NCBI GenBank assembly: GCA_036897445.1
Contig: JAYMTL010000134.1
Location: forward strand, 1-51,778
Direction: 5' to 3'
DNA from: Pelargonium tetragonum
Taxonomy: Eukaryota > Streptophyta > Magnoliopsida > Geraniales > Geraniaceae
Length of the DNA: 51,778 nucleotides
Of the stretch, positions 37,701 through 49,333 are shown in pieces. A model generated the notes under the pieces. It was not told where the DNA came from. It worked only from the letters and a program-made list of their open reading frames with translations, and ran no database searches. Each line of letters starts with the position of its first letter. Within the stretch, counting starts at the first letter, position 1. The position numbers were made by a program, and so were the translations under genes.

Positions 37701-40700
37701 GAAACTGAGAGAGACTCTAAAGTCTAAAGAAAAGTTTAGTATTAGCTTTTGTTTCTCCTAAATCAGACGAGAAACTCGGGTTTACGATGAAGTAGTAAAT
37801 AATATATAAATAAAATGCAGTTTGGTAGTTAAAACAAGTTATTGCGAAACCTTTTTATTGAATTCTTGAGATTAGATATTTGGGTTTTAAACTCGTTAAT
37901 AGCAGCATAATTCTAGTTTTGTGAGTATCTTGTCAATTTTTTAGCTTAATGTTTGTCTTAGTTTTTATAAGTTATATATATTTTTCTTTTTTAGAGTCTA
38001 ACTGACCTGGAGCACTAGAGTAATTCCCTTCTAAGTAAGAGTTCCTGGTTAAGAATGCTTAGCAGTTTTAATCTACTTGTAGGGAAGAACTCCCTAGCGA
38101 CTAAACTTTATAGAAGAACCACCTGTCTATTATAAAGGCACCTCAGGACTTAAACTTACCTTAAAGGAGCTCCTTGAAATTAAAACCTATAAAGAGTTTA
38201 GGATATAACAATTGTTAATTTGTATCACGGGACGCCTCGTTTGGGAGAGTAAACCCACAAGTTAGTAAGCAAATCTAGCACATTTACATTTGTCTAGCTT
38301 TTGACTAAAATTAGACTTAAGTTATAGCGGATTTTCGTAGTTAATTTTACCTAAGCTAGATAATAGAAGAGGCACTTTAAAAGTGTATATGCTCGAGGGC
38401 ACATATAGTGAAATATAAATCTAGGTTGTCCTCTTTTTAAATAGGATCTAAATGTTTGGTACAAGAATTACCGGCTTGTATATTATGGGGGGACGGACAC
38501 CCGCCTATATATTCCTTTATAACCGGCCTAGTTTAAAGTAAACTTGCTTGTAGACGCAAAATGAAAGTAGGTGAAGCACAGATTTCATTTCGTAAGTAAC
38601 AACTCTTGTATCTAACTTTACCTACTCAGTCGTTTTGTGTGTAACAGGATATTACCTGTCTTTATATATTTAGAAGGGTTTGGTTTCTACGATCATATGG
38701 CCGCTGGGTCTACTCTTTCTTGGGTATTAGTTTTCGGCTTGTTCAGAGGTATTCTCCTCGGATAATTTTCTTAGCACAGATTAACGTTCTCGGCTGCTTT
38801 TGTAAGTCAAGCTTTTATTATTAACGCCATCGAATGCGAATAGGACTCTTCCCTTGCCCAGTATTGTCACCTTATGCTTGCCCTCTTTTTTAAATAAGCG
38901 GTCCTAGAATAAACTTATCTTTATTCAGCAAAATCCCCTCAGTTCGCAACAAGTTAAACGCTTTCCTTAGGGGTTTCTAATACAACACAAGGATTCCCAT
39001 AGAGAAACTAGGAGAAAAAGTAAGACCGAGAAGACAAAGCTACCCCAGGAAAGGCCCTCTTTTAGCTCTGGCGCATAGTATATAGGATACCCCTTGTAAC
39101 TTATCAGCATGTCTCGGATATTCTTTCCTAGTTTTTACGTATTCTTAATCCCGGCTCTAATACTTTCTAGAATTCGTATAAACCTACTACACAAGAAAAT
39201 ATCCTTCAGGAAAAATGCCCTTAGTAATTATTAAAGTTGTATTCAGTTCAGGAATCCCTTCTAACGAAATTTTGTATAGAACCAGAGAGTCCTATTCTTC
39301 CGTTTTTATGCCTCACGGAATGCTATTAGAGTTAAGTGCAGCAAAAATAGAAGTTCTAAAATCGGGGCATATTTGGTAGGAGCGCCCGCTTTTTATATAA
39401 GTTGTTACTAACCGCTCAAGCAGACATTAAAAAGGCAGCCAATTATATAGCAAAAAGGATAGCACTCTAATGACAAGAGTTTTTAATCTCTTTATATGAC
39501 AAGTAAAAGGAGTGCCCGGAGTCGAGTTTAGCTTTTTTGCAAGAATTTGAATAGATCTAATAAATTACTCTTCTTTTCAGGGCTCCTTACAAAAGCGAGA
39601 TATACTTATATAAAACGATCCTTGGCTGCGGCCCTTACAAAATCTTCTACAAATAATAAGGAGTTCCTTTACTTCTGTTAATATTTATTATAACTAATAG
39701 AGCACTCCCGGAATTCTGGAAGGACAATTTGATATTACTAAAACAGCGTAAGAAAATCTCTAGGTTCTAGAAGGATTTTTCTCCTGTAAAAAGCATCTGT
39801 GCGTCCTACTTAAAAAGAAGTTTTGATACCATTACATTTGCGGCTTTATTATCAAAAACAGACCCCTATTCGAGCCCTGTGGTATGCCCCTCGAAACCCA
39901 ACAGTACTCTAAGAAAAAGAAACCTAATAGACTGGAAATTCCCTGTTAGCCGCTGTTTCCGTAAAAAGCAAGAAAGTTGAAATAGTATTAGCCTAAACAT
40001 TATGAAACTCATATGTATATAAATTCTCGACGATCTCCCACAGGTTAGATAGAAAAGCTATTGTCTCGTTTAATCTAAAGGGGTACCCCAACCTTCGAAG
40101 AAGAGAAACTTAGGAGTAAACGGGTAAAAGTAAGGGCGTTTTTATCTTAAAAAGTAAAGCACATTTTTGAAATTGTTAAGAGAAAAAAAAAGTACCTATA
40201 ATAATCAAAGTATTCAAAGCTATCTATATATATAGAGCAGCCTCCAAAAGAAAGAGTGATTTTTTTTTAGGCAGTTTCCTTCCGTTTTAACAACAAGGCG
40301 CTGCTCTAGCCGACGGGTAAATGTATTAGTATTCACTATTATCCAGGAAAGGGTATCCTACTGAATTGGATTCATGCAAAATCCTAGAGCTTTACGTGTT
40401 CAGCGTATAAAAAACTTGATACCAGATAAAAAAGGGGATTTGCCAAGAAATTTCCACGAAATTATTCACCGAACTACTTTCACCTAAAAAGGGTTTTGAA
40501 TCTCCGGGCTCTTTAGTTTGATTTTGAGAAGCGCATTCTTAGTTTATTGAACTTATTTCAGGTCACTGAAAGTATTAAAGCCGCCTTTTAATTGTAAATT
40601 GTAAGGGTTTATAGCAGTAAAGTTTAATATAGTATTTGTGTATAATTCGTGCGAAGAAAAGTCTATTTGTAAATTTCTGACAAGGAGCGGTTCTAATCTA

Positions 40701-43625
40701 ACAGCAATAAATGAACTTTCTATTAACGAATAAGAATCTACTTTCTTAGGTTAGGGGTACTAACGAGAGGTCAAGGGCTCTCTTAAAGTTTAAGACTAAA
40801 AATTCCCGGCTATCAGTTAAAATAGGTTATACGTATACTTTAATAGTAATACGCCTGGAACCTTTTGGCATGAATGTTGCTGAGTTTTCGTTTTCATTTC
40901 TATTTATTAGAGCTATTATTCTAAGGGCTGCTGGTGTGTGTAGCTTCCTCAGTACTTACTTTAATAATAAAATCTACTATAACTATATAAGTAATTATCA
41001 AAATGAAACTTTAACCGGAAGCAGAAAGAATGATTCTAAAGAAAAAAGAGTCTACTAGGTTAAAACCCCGTTGAGCATAAGAATAACTTCTTAAGAAAAA
41101 GCTTTTGTATCTTACTCATTCAGAAGTTCTTTTCTTGAGTATTTCTTTTTCCGTAAGATTACGCCTATAACAAAGAAGGAGACTTAAAATCTTTTTAGTA
41201 AAGAAAGTAAGGAAAAGGCAAAAAGGAGATTAATTTGTAATTTTAAATAAAGATAGAGCCCCTGTATAGTAAAGTAAATAGTAAAGCTTTGCATAAGGTG
41301 GTCATATAAGTTCCATGTAAAGGGCTTTTTGATAAGTAAGAAGAGGGGTGAGGCTGCAGACTTCTTGTTGGTTGAGATTTTCCCGAGGTAACCGAGCCAA
41401 CTCTGTTTTACATACTAATTTTAATCAATACGCTCAAGTGAAGTTCCTATTTCAATTAGATTGACTAAACTTGTAAGAAAGCACACGAATCTAGCTACGA
41501 ACCAAGGGCATTCAAAAATTCAGTCTACACTAAAAATTTATTCCAGCTTCCCAAAGTAAAAGCCGTTGGATTTCCTTGTTATAATGTAAAAAATGTTTCT
41601 TTAGTGTTCTGTAAATCTAAAGTAAGTTTAATTGCTTAGAAAGACTTTATTAAAAATAGAAGGTTTAGGTGCTTAAGGCTAACAAGGTTTTTCTGGAATT
41701 TGTGTCACGAAAAGGAGCTCTTACAAAGGTTCTAGTTTAAAGGACTATAGGGGTTTTTCTTACTACAAGTATCGGAATAGAGTTCCTTAACCTTAATTCT
41801 TTAATAAAAAGGAATTCTACTTCTTATTAGAACCTGGGATCCCTCACCTAAAGCATAAATCTGGGAGAAAACGAGTCTCTTAAATGCGTAAACCCCAAAA
41901 CGGAAAGCTGCGCATTTCTTTTGTGTAACTAGGATATTTATATAGCTACTGAGAGAAGGTTGTGCCTGAAAAGGGACATTGCTCCTTGTAGAGTTTTTAT
42001 TTTTAGGCTTGTCAAAACTATAGTTCTCTATTTTAAAAGTCAAAAAGGTCCTTTGGCTTGATAACAGCTAGACCATAAGAGTTAACTATCAAATCAAAAA
42101 GAGGCTCAAAGTCTTAATATTCAGCAAAGTTTGATTTTCGATATTTTTAGTTGCAATTACTTTATATACAACGAGGTCCTCCTTAATTTTGACCTAACTA
42201 AAATACGTAAGCAATAATTCTTCTACAAATTCTTTCTGAGGGCTTCTAATAAATATAGGATTGTCCAAAAGTATATCTAATGGCGTACTGATCTGGTTTT
42301 CTCCCCTTAAGTAGCATAGCATATACCGATAAAGAGCTCCCTCTGCTTGAATGAATGTATCCGTCCAAAGTGGGAAATAATACAAAAATAAAGGTAGGAG
42401 TTTCGGCGAATTGAACAATAGGATATCCCAGAATTCCTTTTTACTTGAGTACTCTAGGAATACTTACTAGACCTGGACCTCTTTAGTAGCTTTTATTCGC
42501 TGTAGATTTATAGAAACTTAAGAATTTTATTCTATCTAAGCGATTTCTTGTTCTATAAACCGTGGAGAATTTCTTGTGCGAGCTTTTAACTAAAAGCGGC
42601 CTTAGTTCTTTATTGTAGATTTTTCACCAGCAGTGCAGTTAGACTCCTCGTAGTTATAGCCCGCTTAAAAATAGGTAAGAAATTTCTTAATTCTATAATA
42701 TAAAGGGTTGTGGGTAACCCCTATTCGGATACTCCTCAATAGAGGGCCTTGAGCCTTTTACCCGTTAAATTCCAGTACACCTAAAGAGCTTAACTCGAAG
42801 TACAAAGAATTAGAATCTAAACAAGAGGGCATTCTCTTTTATTTATGACAAAAAGCAGAGTTAAACACCTTTAGACTATGGGAACGAATTAACGAGAGTA
42901 ATTAATTATACCTAAACGAATGTCATTTACATAAAAGGGACTCTAAGTCTTTTACTACAGTTTTCCACCAGCAAGAATCTTGCACTACTGCCTAACAAGC
43001 AGGTTATCAAAATTCTAGTAACTAAATAAGAATACATAAGATGTCAAATCAATTCTATAAGTGTTTTCGTGTATTATAATACGAGTTTATATACCTTGAT
43101 TTTTGTTTGTGTCTTTTTGAAATGTATTGAAGTTTTTACTCTAAAAATAAAGCTATCCGTTCAGTAGTTCCTAGATATAGATAATACAAGGCTCTCTCGC
43201 ACTAGTGAGGTGTTACTTTTCAGAAAAAAGGGAAAAAGAATTACTATTCTATACCGGAGCCCTATAATACGATACTGCAAGGCGAACAAAGTTTAAGCTT
43301 TATTCTTAGGAAGTCCTGCAAAATGAAATATTCATTAAATCCATATGGATCTAGCACTGATAGCCAGAATAGGGAGCCTTTTCAAATTTTTTCGTACTTA
43401 TAAATTTTTGCAGTACATAAAAATTAGAATTGGGAAACGGAGCTCCCCGGTACATCTGCTCCTTCTTCGGATGACAAAAAAGGTAGTCAATCTGACTCAA
43501 AAAGATCTATTCAAGTTCACTTATCTTATTTTTGTTTCTTACAAGGTTTTGCTAGATCCCTAGCCCCCTCTCTTTTGACAACTTCTCCCGAGTAACTAAA
43601 AGGGTATACTGTATTCCTAACGCTT
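28741..43625. other. AT-rich non-coding spacer
   Basis: Nearly 15 kb with no recognisable gene. Frames of 60-80 codons (for example minus strand 41801-42043 and 42194-42418, and plus strand 43345-43563) show no known motif and fit chance. GAGTCCT words lie at 31130, 34787, 35434, 36001 and 39287, and a GGGCCC inside GGGGCCCCGGG at 36903-36913. A minus-strand patch at about 32379-32462 has a TCT anticodon-like loop but wrong spacing for a tRNA. Homopolymers of about nine A or T occur at 37146 and 40260. Confidence 0.65.
31335..31346. repeat. 12-bp all-G/C palindrome
   Basis: CCGGGCGCCCGG is perfectly self-complementary and contains no A or T, inside DNA of roughly 35% G+C. It is followed by GTGG and then A-rich sequence. 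A block like this is very improbable by chance here. It may be a protein site, a GC-cluster remnant or a cruciform-forming element. Confidence 0.5.
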
Positions 43626-43688
43626 AAAAGAATCCATCCGCGGGCACCCGTGTAGAAAAAGAATCCATCCGCGGGCACCCGTGTAGAA
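43626..43688 (+). repeat. Exact 31-bp GC-rich tandem duplication
   Basis: Two adjacent copies with a 31-bp period: GAATCCATCCGCGGG then CACCCGTGTAGAA at 43630-43657 and again, identical, at 43661-43688, with AAAA before each. The core is about 57% G+C, far above its surroundings. Each unit contains CGGGCACCCG, an inverted repeat with a two-base centre, and a CCGCGG palindrome. Perfect identity points to a recent duplication or to selection. No gene lies close on either side: the nearest frame, 43345-43563, ends 63 bp before and looks random. The direction shown is nominal. Confidence 0.85.
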
Positions 43689-46600
43689 GCTGTAAAACGT
43701 GCCTTTTACTAAAGTATTAACTAAGCTAGAGTTTCTCCTGGAAACTTATTTATAACGCAGTTTGGAGCACTAACTAAAACCTGGTTTCTAAAAGTTGCAC
43801 GTACTACTAACATTTTTGACTCCTGTAAGTTTAATTATTATAATCAATTAAGATGACTATGAATTCACCGATAAATCTAAGTACAGTGTACGTTAAGGGG
43901 TCCATAGCTATACAAGCGGAGCAGAACTACATATAAAAGAAATAGAAAGAGTAGTGTGTCCTACTTCTAAGGGGATTCCTATGTAACCAGCCTTACCCTA
44001 AAAATAGCGGAACTCTTGGCTTACCTTTTTCAAAGCAGGTACAAAATCAGGAGAGGAAAACTTGGAGACTGGGAGTTTCTTCTTCGGATTAGGACACTGT
44101 AAATGGTAAGGGGAGGCAGTTAGAAATTGATATCAAGGGTTTTGCCTTAAGGATACTTTTTAATTAAACACAAAAAATTTCTTCTTTCTACCTACTGTAG
44201 ATTCAAAACTTTCTAAAAATAAATAAAAGCAAGTCGCTTAGAAAAAAAAATGCCAAATTTCTTAGTAGTTTTTGAGGTTGCGGTGTATAGGTAAAACCGT
44301 TAATTTCTTAGTTCTTACACTCAAGGCGGGGCTTATTTTAATACATTTAGACTTAGATAAAAAAGTAAATTAGTATTGTATAAAGCATTTGAAACCCAAG
44401 AATTTGGACTCCTTTCTTTAAAGTAATTAGATTTTAGTGGATTTTCTTTTTCTTTTTGCAGTATTTCCCTATACTTTTACCTCACACCTAGGGGCTCCTT
44501 TTTTTAATCCTTTGCTTTTTGAGAGGATAGAACTAAGAATTGTAACCAAGGTTCTTCACCTAGTATTATTGCTAATCACAAGCAAGAACTTATACTCAAC
44601 ATATAAGATATAAGCAAAACCCCTTTGTTATTACTTAATTTGGTCCTCGCAGTAGTTCCAAGTTTCCCATTCTACTTTTCTAAAGAAAAATGTCATCCAA
44701 GTAAACGAAGTAGTTCTTGTTAGCCATTATCATGATCTTCTGTTATAAATAAAAGGTCCTGAAAACAAGGTAAATCCTAGAAAAGTTTGTTTGGTTTCTT
44801 TTTTATACTGTAGTAAAGTCTCCATCTGATTGTGCTTATCAAAAAGGGAATCCTAGAGGTTTTACTGCTAGTAGATAGCCGCCTAGAAAGGGCTTTTCTC
44901 CTCTTTAGTTATTTTTACTAGATTTTGTAGATTCCTTTTTCAGGTTTAAAATATAAGGGGGATACTTTTGTATGTATTATATTAAATTTTATTTTAAGTT
45001 TACTGCAGAAGGGTCTCTTTAGTTTGAAACAACGACTCTTAAATCAATATCTACTTGTATAAAAAAATTTTTAACGGGGTTAGTCTATTACTTTTCTTTA
45101 ATAACCCATAGGATAAATTTAGTTTCTTTGTCAAGCTCCTTTTAGTTTTTAGAATTCTTACAAGTTAGGCAGTGCCCGTAAGTTTGTTTCCTTAACGCTT
45201 CTAGGAGCTTTGTATAGTAACCCCAGGATCTAGCTTTATTTCTTTTATTTATAGTGACACTCTCAAGTATAAATTGGAGCTTCAAAGCTTCCACCTAAGA
45301 ACTGTCATTTCTACATTATAGTATTATAAAAAGATCTTGGACATACTTAGCTTTTTCAGCATTTCTAGAGTTTGAGTTTCTAATTTTGCATTCGTTGAAG
45401 TAGGTCCCAAAATTCGTAGTTATTCCTTTTACGTCTTAAAAATCAAACAAAAAGCAGCCCCTTTGAATTTGTACTGTTGTTAACTGAGCCTATCTATTTA
45501 CTATTTAAGTGATTTCGAAATACTAAATTCCAAAATTAGAACTGGGTATCCCCGTAAAAGAAAGTTTTCTACTGCCAATGATGAGCTACCGTTACTTTAA
45601 ATTTCATAATAAGAAAAGAAGCAATCTAGTAGGTTTGTTGCAGGAATACTAAGTCAATTTTATTTACACTTGTCAGTTATAATAAAAGTTACTAAATACT
45701 AAAGTTTCCAAATCCTCTAAACACGATCTTGTAATATTTAATATTCACAAAAGAAATTCAATTCCTAGCCAAGACCCTTTTTCGGAGTCTTTTGGTGATT
45801 TGGCAGAATCCTCCGGGACTCTCCTATTTCTCAAACTTTAGGGTTTCTCGTTTTTATACCTCTAAGAAGTTAAACGTAGAACCCTACTCTTAGTAAACCC
45901 GTAGGGTGACCCATCCATTAAACAGGTTCTATTTTTATATCCTTCGTTAGTAGATCACTATTACGTAAGAATAAGGGGTAAGTCCTATAAAAAAACCTTC
46001 TTAAAACTTAAAAAACTCCGTAATTAAAAAAGAGAAAAGAATACGTCTATAAGAAGCCCTTTTTTAGGAACACATTTAACAGTATAAGGGGTAATGCTTT
46101 CTCCTGTCTGTAGAATTTGGCGGTTTATGCCCCTAGTTTAGTAAATCAAAAGGACAGAGTAGCATAGGTTTAAGTCTAGTCTCAGTTTTGTAAAATTTTC
46201 CCTTGAGTATGAGTAGCCCTCTAATACAATTGCCTCAAAAAGCGAAAGAGTCCATGAAAACCTTGTTTGATTGCTATACCAAAACTTAACTTAGGTGATT
46301 TTAGGAGATTCAAAAGCCTCTTCAATATATTGGGAATCGCAATGACTCTGGCCTTTTTGTGAGAAGTCTGGTGGATCCTTAATAATAGGTCTTTCTTTTA
46401 TATGAGTGACTCCTTAGGTAGAATGAAACCTAGCTTGGTAGACACTTTACTCTTTTAGAACTTGTTGGCTAAAAACGGATTTCTAGTCTTTTTATTTGAA
46501 TAAACGCTTTGGTACTTAAGAGCACCTTTTAACTAAAAAAACAGGACAAGGATACCCCCTAATTAGGGACTGCAGGAACTCTGAAATTCCGTGTAAAAGG

Positions 46601-47399
46601 TTAACGCGATTTCTATTAACTACTTTCCCCTATTTTAAACGGCTTCCTCCACTTTTAACTATATCAGAGAAAGAGTTAATTGTCACTTAGCAAACTAGTA
46701 AAGAATATACACATAGTATAGGATACCCGTACACGAAGCGGGTTATATTCCCGAGGAGATTTTAACCTTAAGAACTTTTCTTCTCTCACTTTATTCTAAA
46801 ACAGGAGTCCCACAAGTAGTGAATAAATTAGTACTAAAGCCCCCTTTTTTAATCAAGCCAAGAAAAGCACAAGAATTCTAAATAAGGTACCCCCTATAAC
46901 GAGAGCTCGACATCCTCAAAATTTAAGTTGAATTTCCCTTTTGAGTCTAAGATAGAATCCAAGAATTTCTAGGCTATGTAAAATTCCTTTTTCATCTGAA
47001 TTTTTAGGTTGCTTTAAATTAAGGATTTATTATAAATTTCCTTGAATGTATAGGAAACTCAGCCCTTGTACATAGATTAAACAATTTTTATACAAAACAA
47101 GAAAGGCCCCTTTAGAAAACTAATAGAAAAAAACTTCTTTTTAAAACCCTCCCCCCTTCCTCAAACTGGAAAGAAATAAGAAAACTTTCATTTTATACTC
47201 TAAGTTTAACTGCTTTAGGAAGTAACACGAGCAACTCCTTAATTAAAAAGCCTGTAACAAGGGATAGGGATTAGAAAGAACAAAGCTAAAGTTTTTATAA
47301 ATTCTTTCTTTTTCATTAGTTTAAAGTGCTTGTAAGTTTCTACTACTTTATGTCAACTCTACCTTTTAAATCCCTTGCTTTTTAGAGAGAAAAAACTAC
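43689..47399. other. AT-rich non-coding spacer
   Basis: No gene seen on either strand. It is ordinary A+T-rich spacer with a nine-A run near 44244. No tRNA-like or GC-cluster element was found. Confidence 0.65.
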
Positions 47400-47830
47400 G
47401 GGTCAGGCTAAGTCCCCTCCTAGAGTACAATAACCTTAACTCCGCTCTATTCCTATCCAATCTATAACCAAAACTACCTAATAACTAAGCAATAAATTGA
47501 AAAGATAGTATAACAACAAAGGATATACTAATATACTGTGTAATACCGGTATATAGCTAGAGGCAATAGCAACATAGGCAACAAGATGCCGGTAATCTCG
47601 CTTAAGAAGACGGGTCTGGGTTATTAGAGAAGTATACAGATACGGAGTCGTACAAGGACTAGTCTAGGTATAGCTAAAAAGCTTGGTATGCAGATAGAGA
47701 GTCACAGGTTAAGAGGGCAAGTCAAGGTCAAGAAGAAGCGTGCTTATATAACGTAAGTCAGTATATCTAAAACTACTAATACTACGCATTACCTCGCTAC
47801 GCTTCCGTCGGTAAGTATAACTGTCTCCTA
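47400..47830. other. Island B: spacer related to island A
   Basis: A short stretch with the same texture as island A: A/C/T-rich with CTATA and AATAACT words and few G runs on the plus strand in its first part. It shares AGAGTACA, CTCCGCTC (47440), AACTACCTAA (47472-47481) and AGTATATCTAAAACTA (47760-47775) with island A, in the same order, and ends with a GC cluster. The distance from CTCCGCTC to the cluster is about 350 bp here and 480 bp in island A. I infer two diverged copies of one sequence type. There are no open frames of note. Confidence 0.45.
47792..47811 (-). repeat. GC cluster, family copy 4
   Basis: The minus strand reads CCGACGGAAGCGTAGCGAGG, 70% G+C. It matches 27023-27042 nearly base for base when one gap is allowed on each side. 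It lies 16 bp after the shared word AGTATATCTAAAACTA. Confidence 0.55.
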
Positions 47831-48772
47831 ATCAATTAAGGCTATATCCTCTTTAAATGATAAAAACATAACACAAGATAAATCTTGCCTTTTCTCCTTA
47901 TAAACCTTATTTTACTACTTTCTAATTAGAAGTCCCGTTTATGTGCCCTGTATTAGTAGGCGTTACATGTCCTTTATCGAGTAAAAGCTTATTACATACG
48001 CGAATTAAGAATTTCTAATAGGTATTAATTGTTTCGCTAAAGCAAGGATTTTCTACCAATATGTCATAGAAGAATCCGAGTATCCTCCATATTTATAGAG
48101 GACTCTTCCTTTACTGCGGCTAAATTTCTCATATCGAGAGATTTCAACAAAACTATATCATAAAAAGGATTTCCTGGGCTATATTATTTATTTCCTTATA
48201 TAAGAAAGTGCTGCGGTGGAAACTTAGTGTCAAAAATAGATTCCCGTTTTTATAGATACCCTTTAATAGAATATACAATGTATAGTGTAAGCAAATCCGT
48301 ACCTTATTGATAGGAGAAAGCGTCTTTATTTAGCAAAGCGGCAGACTATAGAAAGAAACTTCCCATAAATACAGGGATTCCCCTACTGTAAACACGGCTC
48401 TCATTTTTATCAAAAGCTTTACTGTATGTGGTTAAGATTCTTTAGTTAAAAACCTTGGGATTTAAGACGATTATACTAGGCACCCCTATCTTAAAGTAAA
48501 CCCATACATAAGGGAATATGAAAATCTTAGCTGAACCTTATAAATTCTGTCAAAGAAGTCCAATTCCTGGATATAGCATAGAGGCTGACTAGACATATAC
48601 AGATTCGAGAAGAAAAAAGAATTACTAAGACAAAAAGGGGGATTCCTTATTTTTTTCCAATTTAACCCTACTCGAATTATACTCTCTTAGGGCAAACTCC
48701 TTGGAAGTTCCTATTACTGGCACAAGCAGCTGGCTAATCCTAAGGAAGAAATAAGTTTACGTACAAATTAAG
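47831..48772. other. AT-rich non-coding spacer
   Basis: No gene seen. One GAGTCCT word in inverse orientation lies at 48099-48105. The sequence returns to the common texture of the window. Confidence 0.6.
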
Positions 48773-48820
48773 TAGAGATCATAGGATTCGAACCGTCAAC
48801 TCCACAAGGTTGCAGTCCGC
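48773..48820 (-). pseudogene. trnC(GCA) 3' half, remnant
   Basis: On the minus strand: anticodon loop CTGCAAC (plus 48809-48815, anticodon GCA with T33), flanked by GCGGA and CTTGT, which pair at four of five positions, three of them G-T. A six-base variable loop GGAGTT follows, then T-stem strand GACGG and T loop TTCGAAT. The run from variable loop to T loop resembles plant mitochondrial trnC as I recall it (GGAATGACGGTTCGA). The 3' T-stem strand CCTAT pairs poorly with GACGG. The would-be acceptor strand GATCTCT has no partner upstream, and no D arm is recognisable. I take this as a partial degenerate tRNA-Cys gene. It lies about 450 bp from the trnK-like sequence on the same strand. Confidence 0.42.
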
Positions 48821-49264
48821 GCTTTTGGGTGTTGGTGATTTGGAGATAAGTATTCCTTCTACTTTCTGCTGTGAGGGCTCTTTTAGCCAAAAATGACTTT
48901 GTTAGTCCTAATTCTTAAATGAGTCGCAAAACCCGTACAGATAAAAGCCGTGCGTCTATAAGCTCTTGGTATTCTTCAAGTTTCTTTTTTTTGCTAACTC
49001 AAGTTTTATAAGCCAAAAATTCTTATACAATCTGCTATAAGAATCTACTTTTAATCTCTTAACTTGACGCGTGTTGTACTAAAATCTTATAGTTAAGTTT
49101 TGCCAGGAAAGATATTATATATACTCGTTCGCTCATACGAATGTTACAAAAGATACATCTAGACTCACAAAGGTTAGGCCCATTAAGAGGACTTGTTTAC
49201 TCACGACTGAGATTTTTACCCCTCCGACTTTGAACAAAGAACTCAAAGTAGCATTAAGTACATT
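48821..49264. other. Spacer between tRNA remnants
   Basis: About 440 bp without recognisable genes. The plus strand contains GCTTTTGGGTGTTGG at 48821-48835, which looks like a proline anticodon arm, but no D or T arm accompanies it. Confidence 0.5.
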
Positions 49265-49333
49265 TTGGTATAACACTATTTGAACCTATGGCCGCTAGAT
49301 TAAAAGCCCAAAGCTCTTCCCACCGATACACCC
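49265..49333 (-). tRNA. trnK(UUU)-like, damaged D and T arms
   Basis: This is the best RNA gene candidate in the window. On the minus strand the acceptor GGGTGTA (49333-49327) pairs with TATACCA at six of seven positions. The anticodon stem TTGGG/TCTAG pairs at all five positions (with G-T pairs) around loop CTTTTAA, anticodon TTT. The variable loop CGGCC has five bases, and the T loop TTCAAAT follows ATAGG. Much of it matches green-lineage mitochondrial trnK from memory, including GAGC before the anticodon stem and GGGCTTTTAA. Two faults stand out: the D arm is short (GGTG, four-base loop GGAA, GAGC) with two of four pairs, and the T stem ATAGG/AGTGT loses the two pairs next to the loop. It is either a pseudogene or a tRNA that tolerates or repairs mismatches. 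There is no CCA end encoded beyond the acceptor CCA itself. Confidence 0.55.

Noticed and set aside
41801-42418. Two minus-strand frames of 80 and 74 codons close together
   Set aside because: No recognisable product, separated by stops and spacer. Length is within random expectation.
43345-43563. 72-codon lysine-rich frame just before the 31-bp tandem repeat
   Set aside because: No motif recognised and chance length. Nearness to the repeat is not evidence of a gene.
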